From Thalassia testudinum (taxonomy: Eukaryota > Streptophyta > Magnoliopsida > Alismatales > Hydrocharitaceae): a DNA stretch of 64,000 nt. Position numbers and translations under genes: made by a program. Below the pieces are notes generated by a model. It had not been told where the DNA came from. It made no database searches and saw only the letters and a program-made list of their open reading frames with translations. Shown piece after piece: positions 56,853 through 64,000 of this stretch (positions are counted from its first letter, which is position 1; each line of letters starts with the position of its first letter). The stretch is from NCBI GenBank assembly GCA_037157565.1, contig JAZHRO010000013.1:30756501-30820500 (forward strand). Direction: 5' to 3'.

Positions 56853-59617
56853 TGAAATGGCCCGTTGCCTTTTTGGGTTAGTTAAGACGTCTGGATTAGA
56901 CATCAGACATTTGTCCAGACGTCTAGATAGAGGGTCGAACTTCTGAAAGTAGAAGAACCGTACCTTATTTTCTTTTGCGCGCGCACTGCACTCGCACACC
57001 CTTCTCTCCTCACCCCAAATCCAAACCCTTCCTATTTAAACCCCTCCACCCCACTCCATCTCCACTACACCACCATTTCCACTACCTCCACCTCCTCCCC
57101 CCGGTCTGCCGGCGCATCGCCAACGGCCTCCTTTCCTCCACTTGCAGCCATGCATGGAGGAGAGGCACTTGCGTGAGGAGAAGGAGAGAAGGATAGAGTG
57201 TGTGTGCTGGAGAGTGAGGGCGTGGGAGAAAGGAGGAAAGCTTGGGGAGTTTGGGCGTGCGGCGGGAGAGCTCTCGCGAGGGGGAGCTTACGCGATCGAA
57301 GGACAGCTGTGGGAGCTCGGTGGAGCTCGAGGAGGCAGAGCTCGGCGGGAGGAGTTCGGAGGCTGAGGGGAGTCGTGCGAGGAGGAGCTCGTGAAGGTGA
57401 GCTTCGCGACCTCCTGAAGCTGTTGGCATAGTAGCTGCGGGCGGTGTGGAGGGGTCCGCGTGGAGGAGAAGGCTCACGAGAGTTCTGGGTACTGGATATT
57501 TTTCAGTATCAGATGTCTGGAGCACATCCCAGACGTTTGGAGTAGCAGGGAAATGTTCGGAGCAGAAGCCAGACATCTGAAAGTACGCATAGTGCTAAGG
57601 TACGTGCTTCTGCACGGTTTGCAGCCATGCAGGCCGTACCACAGGGCTGTGTTTAGCCATTTTTAGCTCAGCGCGTGTGTACACAGGGGCAGAGTGTTGG
57701 AAAGGCCTGGGGTGCGCCCTTCAAGGTGTTTTTGGACGTCTAGACATGTCACCAGATGTTTGATCGTACCTCTAGATGACCGGAAGGTGAGTCTGACGTC
57801 TGGAACTCTCCTCAGATGATCGCAGAAGGATCCGGACATCCGAGGAAGCCGCAGGAAACTCAGGGTCAGTACTGACGTCTTTTAAGACATTTAGGATTAG
57901 TTCCAGGCGTCTGATTTTGGATAGTGTAAGTGTTTTTGGCCCGTTTTGGGCCCAAACGGAATCGGATTTCCGCAAATGAACTACCGTTGTTTTTCGCTTG
58001 AGTTTCTCTACGAGTTAGTGTCACTTGTATACGGTTTTGACTCATTTGATGTGGTTGGTCAATCATATAGGTTTTCAACCACTCGAGTATGTGGGACCTG
58101 CGGAGGCGATGGGATCTGCGATCCAAGCCCCCATTCCTCACGTGTTTTCCGGTAGAGTGGTTTACATTAATATTATGATTTAAATAGATGAACTACATGT
58201 TTAGAATAACTTGAATGAACCCTAGGATGAGAATGAACCCTAGGGTAGGAACAAATGAGTATGGCTTGAGCCACACTGTTTACTTGAGATACACGTAGAA
58301 CTCAAGGATGAGAATGAACCCTAAGGCAGAAACAAATGAATATGGTTGAGCTACATTGTTTACTTGAGATGCATGTAAAACTTTAAATGCTAGCAAATGT
58401 ATTAGTTATTTTAATGTGATGCTTTGTCGATTAGAAAATCACGAGCTGCCTGTTTTAAGAATGGAATCGGTAATGTAAATAGAGAGATCTGAAATTTTGG
58501 AATATGAAACGAAAGGAATACTAGCATGAACCTTAGGGTAATTAGGAGGAGAACTCCTGTAGACAGGAAGTGAGCTAGTCCTTGTGTACACGGTATCAAG
58601 GAGAGCAACTGTCCCTTGAGTGTAGAGGGGTACTAGCCGCCTGTTGGGTTGAGCCTCGGGGTCAGGCCTAGTCACTCTACACTGACTCTGTTTGGCCCTC
58701 GTGTACGTGGTACCGAGGTGAGCTACTTAGTGTAGGGAGGGAGCTAAACACCACAACGTGCCCGGGGTTAGGACTAGCCACCCTACACTGACTCTTGTTA
58801 GGCCCACTGGGCAAACCGGGATAGTTGGACGAGGGTACGCGGACTGTAGAGGGGTGAGACCCCTGTTCTGTTCTGAGGGGTGAGACCTCTGTTCTAAGAG
58901 GGCAAGGCCCCGTACTGTTCCATGCTGTACCGTTATTCGTACCCGCTAGAGGAAACAATTGACCGCGTGTCAGTGCGGGATAGCTACCCACACAATTATC
59001 ACGCGTGACGTAGTCACTGCTACGTCGCGACCGTGACCTTGGGGTGGTTGACTGGGTGTAGGACTACCATGGGGGATTCTCCTGTCCAAGAGAGCACCAA
59101 ATTAGAACTATTGGGTTGAGTTAAATGAAAATTGATAGTTACTTAATTGCATTAATTAATTACTTGCCTTAATTACGTATAAATGGTTGAATTACCACTC
59201 TACTTAGCGTTCGCTAACTCCGAAAATTTTATAACCTTGTCCAGGGCAGGGAGTTGAGCAGCCAGCACCATCGGCTGCAGAGGAGGCTGAACCCATTTGA
59301 GCCCAGCCTTAGTTGCGTTTTCTTACTGTTTCCTTGGTTTCTATTGTAGTAGTGAGTATTATGTTTTATGTAATACTATTTTAGTACTTTTCCGCTGTAC
59401 TTTCCTTTGTCGTAGTTGTGATGACCTGTAACATTGATAGACTGTTTGCTCTGTTTCTTTTACTGTCTCTTGATTATTTTTCTACTTAGTTACATTGCAT
59501 GTGTGAGTGTGAATTATTTCCTACTTTTGGTTGTTTCTTGTTGGACGACTAGGTCTTGGGATTAGCTGAGGTGGGCCGATCTCGGGTCCTGTAGGGATCT
59601 GGGATCGGGTCGTAACA
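56853..59617 (+). repeat. LTR-T3, solo Tekay-type LTR
   Basis: A 2765-bp solo LTR from TGAAATGGCCC to GGGTCGTAACA with the perfect TSD CATTA (56848-56852, 59618-59622). It starts like LTR-T2 (TGAAATGACCC) and shares the R-U5 region of Tekay-1 and LTR-T2: the ACTGGGCAAACCGGGATAG block at about 58808 and the GAGCAGCCAGCACCATCGG block at about 59256. The TATA box TATTTAA is at 57033-57039. AGACGTCT-type motifs lie before it (56886-56930) and after it (57505-57915). The open frames at 57082-57576 are on both strands and not supported as genes. Confidence 0.93.
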
Positions 59618-59622
59618 CATTA

Positions 59623-60347
59623 TACAAAAATCCAACAAAAATTATAAAATCAAAAAATTCAAAAAAATCTCATCCTTATCTAGCAGGAGCATATCTCTTG
59701 GCATCCATCTCTAGGTTGCACATTTCCTGCTAGATTTTAATTCCAAGTCAATTGCATATTATAGAATTGTTGGAGTCAGGTATGCATTTTCTTACCTTCC
59801 TCAACTTCTGCCATCCTTACATTTGACTTAAATTAAAAAGACCATCTCTTGTTTTGAAAAGATTAAAAAAGCTAGACAGGCAACATAGAATATACCTTTT
59901 AATCACTTAAATCAATTCAAAAGGAGACATTAAAATTTTATTGAAACCTTGACTGAGATTTTCATCGCTATCGTGGTGATTGCTATCGTGCACACAGCAC
60001 GATCACTTAAGATACACATACACGGGTTTCTACCTCATCTCCTTCAGCACCCACAGGATCTGGATTCGCACACCAGTCTTATCCAGACTCCCAGTGGATT
60101 ATAGAGGTCTTCACTTCGCTAGGTCTATCTTTAGGACGCGTACAATTGTTTAAAATATTTGTTTGCATACTATTATCTTTGCATAGCAGCCTCAAGGAAA
60201 AATTCGATTCATCTCGCTCGCTTGCTAGATTGGTCTATTGCTTTGATTGAGATTGATTGGGATTTTTGATTTTTGTGAGATTGAGATAGATTTATCCTTT
60301 CTGTTGAGTTGTAACTGATTTTAAAATTCATTTCAAAAGCCGACTCA
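59623..60347 (+). other. Athila-5 leader, second part
   Basis: Leader sequence between LTR-T3 and the gag ATG. It is AT-rich, contains no gene, and continues 56351-56852 when LTR-T3 and one CATTA are removed. Confidence 0.65.
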
Positions 60348-62500
60348 ATGAAAGGTAGGAGATCCTAGAACCATGAACTAGTACTCCCCTTGGATACTGA
60401 TGCTCAAGCCATCACTTCAACTTCTATGCCTTCCACATCCAATCCTTTACCTTCTGAACCTCAAACTCCTATTCACTACTCCACACATCATGAGGATGAT
60501 CATGATTCTGCACAGTTTGAGGATTTCGAAGAACTTCCTCCACATCTTATTGCACATCCTCCACCACCACCACCACCAACCCATAGGTTCCAACCTCCAC
60601 CATATCCTAATTTCCCTAACCCACCACCGGAGAGAGGACCTATGCCTCATCTTCAACACCTGTTTGAAACACAACTACAAATGAACATTCTTACCCAATA
60701 GGTGAAACAGCTTACACAAGCTGTTAATCTATTAACAAACCCCCAACCACAACCTCAACCTTGAAACCCTCAGGCACCACCTCAACCTCGTAGACGTCAA
60801 CTACGGGATTACTATAATCCCGTAGTTGCCCAACTATGCTTGTGGTACGTTATCCCGATGGGGGTCATGCTACTGAATTGAAGCCGAACATTACAACACT
60901 TATTCCTCACTTCCATGGACTTGCTTCTGAGGATCCTTTTCAGCATTTAGAGGAGCTGAAAAATCTTGCTTAAACTTTGGGTCCTCAAGGCCATAATCAA
61001 CACATGCTTTTAATGAAAATGTTCTCCTTTTCATTAAAGGATAAAGCCGTCTTTTGGTTCAGAACTCTTGCACGGGCTACACCAATAGTCACATGGGCTT
61101 CTTTGGAACATGAGTTCCTAAAGGAGTACTTCCCTGTAGGCCACACTAACGCTTTAAGGCGTGTTATCACTACATTCACCCAGAATTTAGGAGAACAAAT
61201 GCATGAGGCTTGGAAGAGATTCCACGAGCTTCTTAGAAAGTGTCCCCGCCATAGTGTCCCATGCTAGCAACAGGTCCAGATTTTCTATCATGGGCTACAT
61301 GATGACACAAGGAATTTTGTAGATGCCACTTGTGGAGGCTACTTCCTGTGTCAGGATGAGGACTCAACCTTTGAGCTCTTCGAAGGCATGGCTGAAAACT
61401 CCATTAACAATGCTTCGATGAGCATGTTTAATAGAAAGTCCTCACATTCCCATTCACATTCGGGGGTATACGAAGGCCAATCCAGCAGTAGAGACTTAGA
61501 GATAGTAGCTAGTTAGCTGGATAAGGTGGGCTTAATCAAGAAGAAAGTAGATGAACTATGGAAATCTCTTTAAACCTTCATCATCTCCTTCTTCTCAATT
61601 AACTGCACAACATACTTCTCAGTTTCCCACAGGGAGAGAAACTGTGAATAACCTTTCTGTGACACAACTTGCACTATCGAACTATCCATTTCCTTATCCT
61701 ACACCGGTTAAAGGAACCTTTTTTTCTCCTTACACTGACTTCCCTACACCTTTTGGAGCTTCGGAGGAGCTCCACGCCATTCACAATGACCCTTTTGCAC
61801 AAACCTACAACCCTGGATGGCGTAATCATCCAAATTTCTCGTGGTCGGGAAATTCTCAGAGACCTCCATATCAACAACCTTCTGCACCACCATAGCACAA
61901 CCCGATCCGAGCACCACCTCCACCATCACACGGGTATCCACCGCGTGCCTACCAGTAACCCCAACCCAAGCCCGCCCAATACTCTCAAACTGGGCCTACA
62001 CGAGATAACCAGTTGGGGTCTATCATGAAAGCTCTTGTTGATATGCAACAACAAAACATTGCAATGCAACAGAGATAGGATGCGGCACTAGCTGAGATGA
62101 GAGCCCAGCTATAGCACTTGATGGAATCTCGTCAACCTCGTTCACTCCCATCTCAAGCACAACCCAATCCAAGGAACATACCTGCCCAAAGGTATGTACA
62201 ACCTAGACCTTCAGTGCAAGGTCAAGCACATGCTATCTCACAACCCTTGCACAAAACTGAATTCTACACTGACCCAAATTCTTCTTATCCACAACCTCAA
62301 CCACCTCTGTTACCAAACTCTGAGCTACCATCTACGTCTAGGGCTGAACTTAATGCCATAGTCACTAGGAGTGGTAGAAGCACTGTAGATCCACCATTTC
62401 CTGCTTCTACATCTTTTCCTGGACCTTCTACTTCCACTCCTCTATCTGATTCACTTCTTCCTGCTTCTTCTCTACCTAGGAATGACCCTCTTATCACCAC
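60348..62500 (+). pseudogene. gag: Athila-5 gag, degraded
   Basis: The start ATG 60348 reads M-K-G-R-R-S then TAG at 60366-60368, matching the N-terminal motif of the other Athila gags. Next are a Pro/His-rich segment, the core (PHFHGLASEDPFQHLEELK, MKMFSFSLKDKA, YFPVGHTNALRR, KRFHELLRKCPRH), FYHGLHDDTRNFVDATCGG, SINNASM, and the tail YNPGWRNHPNFSW. There are stops at 60699-60701, about 60762, about 60972, 61265 and others, and at least two frameshifts (about 60840, about 61560). No CCHC knuckle is seen. Confidence 0.85.
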
Positions 62501-63243
62501 TTCTGTACCATTCCCAGAGGCTTTAAAGAAGAGGGGGAAAGGAAAGAAGAAGACCTGTGTGTCACCTGAGGAGGATTTGCTTAAACTCTTTGAGCAAGTC
62601 CACATAAACATCCCCTTGCTGGATGCAATTTGCCACATACCTCTTTACACTATGTTTTTAAAAGACCTATGTACACCTAAGCGTAAAGCAATGATTCAAA
62701 AAGGGAGTAGTCCAATCATCCTCTCGGAACAAGCTAGTTCCATCATATCTAGTACCCTCCCTACTAAGATGAAAGATCCAGGCACCCCTCTCCTATCCTG
62801 CATGATAGGTAACACGACATTTAATAGAGCACTGCATGATAGGTGCTTCCATCAATCTTAACCCAACCTCCCTATTGACACATTTCGAGGTTGGCAATCT
62901 AAAGCCAACCGAGGTGTCCTTGCAATTAGTTGACCGATAAGTTAAGACACCTCAGGGAGTGTTGGAAGATGTTATAGTGCAGGTCAAGGACTTTTATTTC
63001 CCTGTAGATTTTATAGTCCTTGACATGAAAGTACCTGAGGATATCTAGAACACACCTATCATACTAGGAAGACCTTTCTTGGCTAAAGCCAAGGCGAACA
63101 TTAATTGTAAGGAGGGCCTAATAGAGTTGAAATTTGGAGATCAGAGGATAAAGATTGATATTTTTCAGGACCAAAGAGGACCATCATGTAGTTTAATTGA
63201 GGAAATATGTTCCTTAGATTCTTTGGATTGGTTGATTGAGGAT
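62501..63243 (+). pseudogene. pol: Athila-5 protease region, frameshifted and cut
   Basis: The conserved pre-protease block ([47 protein letters not shown]) is open to about 62830. There a base loss within the active site breaks LLDLGASIN: one frame gives ALHD and the next gives GASINLNPTSLL. It continues in the new frame with LQLVDR, a stop, [20 protein letters not shown], another stop, and [20 protein letters not shown]. It ends at DWLIEDFP, where Tekay-type LTR sequence begins. Confidence 0.85.
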
Positions 63244-64000
63244 TTTCCCAGTATCAGACGTCTGGAGCAGCAGTGGACATCTAGAGCTAAAGCAGGACGT
63301 CTGAAAACTCGCGTAGTGCCGAGGTAAGCGTCTTGAACGCGCATGCATGCGCGTACGTTACGTACGTAATGTTGCGCTGTCAAGGTTTTAAACCTGCGAA
63401 CGTGTGTGCAGGTACAGGTCTTAGAAAGGCATGTAAGCACGCTCTTCAAGGTACTTTAGGACATCTAGATGTCTCCACAGATGTCAGATAGACTTATCAG
63501 ACGTTCGAGCGAGTTGATAAACGTCTGGAAAGACCCAGGATGACTGTAAAGGGGTTCCAAACGTCCGCCAGCAACGCAGGGAACAAGGTAAGGTTCTGAG
63601 ATCGTTTAAGACGTTTGGGTCTAGTCCCAGACGTCCGATTTTAGATAGTATGCACGCTTTTGGCCCGTTTAGAGCCTAATTGAAGTCAGATTTACGCAAA
63701 CGAAGTGCCATTGTTTTCGCTCAAGTTTCTCTACATGTTAGTGTCAATTATATACTATTTAAACTTGTCTGATGTGATTTAGTTACTGGTATAGGTCTCC
63801 AGCCTATAGCATGTTCAGGGCCCTCAGAGACGACAGGACCTGCGGTTCTAGCCCCCATTCCTCCCGTGTTTACCGGTAGAGTGGTTTACTTTAATATCAA
63901 GATTTAAATAAGCAAAGTGCATATTTACAATAACTTGATTGAACCAAAGCATGTGAAATGAACTTTAGGGCAGAAATGAATGAATATTGTTTGAGCTATA
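63244..64000 (+). repeat. LTR-T4, partial Tekay-type LTR
   Basis: Matches LTR-T3 from about 57498 onward: CAGTATCAGACGTCTGGAGC (compare 57506), TTTTTGGCCCGTTT (compare 57931), GAGTTTCTCTAC-like sequence, and CCCCCATTCCTC..GTTTACCGGTAGAGTGG (compare 58129-58161). About 645 bp of the LTR's start is missing at the join with Athila-5, and the right side runs off the window. AGACGTCT variants are dense at 63246-63640. Confidence 0.82.

Larger units (their letters stand above)
56351..63243 (+). mobile_element. Athila-5 internal region (leader, gag, protease)
   Basis: A degraded Athila. The leader runs 56351-56852 and 59623-60347, split by LTR-T3 with a perfect TSD; gag follows from 60348 and then protease. 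At about 63243 the sequence passes without a gap into the middle of a Tekay-type LTR, and RT, RNase H, integrase and 3' LTR are missing from the window. Confidence 0.85.

Overview
The window is intergenic, retrotransposon-dominated plant DNA. It is built almost entirely of nested LTR retrotransposons of lineages known only from plants: Athila (gag followed by PR-RT-RH-INT, with a TGGCGCC-type primer-binding site) and Tekay/Del chromoviruses (gag-pol with a C-terminal chromodomain and an initiator tRNA-Met primer site). Fragments of a Ty1/copia element and one CACTA DNA-transposon end are also present. I see no host gene, rRNA or true tRNA gene, CRISPR array or bacterial signal. It suggests a seed plant with a large, repeat-rich genome; the sequence does not let me separate monocot from eudicot. 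Element names below are local labels.

Layout, left. Athila-1 (1-2093, resuming 12409-12809) carries a degraded gag and the start of its protease. It is split by Tekay-1 (2094-12403, minus strand), a full-length chromovirus with a perfect 5-bp target-site duplication (TSD) and two LTRs of 2674 and 2607 bp that differ at only about 30 sites by eye. Athila-1 stops at about 12809, where a truncated Athila-type LTR (LTR-X, 12810-13769) and then Athila-2 (13770-24402) begin. Athila-2 is the best coding copy: a 1309-codon pol frame is open, but the third integrase catalytic residue is changed from Glu to Lys. Its 3' LTR lies against the first gag codons of Athila-3 (24403 to about 30850), which is split by two solo LTRs with perfect TSDs: LTR-X again, inverted (24478-27252), and LTR-S (29202-30591).

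Layout, middle. An unassigned AT-rich tract (30850-31960) leads to a CACTA terminus ending at 32528. A copia RT fragment (32590-33081) continues as RNase H at 50032. Between the two lies a solo LTR (LTR-H, 33082-50026, TSD GATGT). LTR-H is itself split by a complete minus-strand Athila (Athila-4, 34742-46347, TSD AGCCC) and by a Tekay-type solo LTR (LTR-T2, 46524-49264).

Layout, right. 50560-54190 is unassigned, LTR-like sequence, followed by a very AT-rich block. Then comes Athila-5 (5' LTR ending at 56328, degenerate primer site at 56333, gag from 60348, protease to about 63243). Its leader is split by another Tekay-type solo LTR (LTR-T3, 56853-59617), and its protease is fused to the middle of a fourth Tekay-type LTR that runs off the window.

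How the parts relate. Nothing here acts as a cellular pathway; the units are copies that inserted into each other and were later trimmed by LTR-LTR recombination (four solo LTRs with recognisable TSDs) and by deletion (joins at 12810, 13769, 30850 and 63243). Points worth a second look are tRNA-like pol III box pairs inside two related Athila-type LTRs, a strong hairpin just upstream of their TATA boxes, and arrays of the palindrome AGACGTCT (C-box core) recurring in LTRs of otherwise different families.
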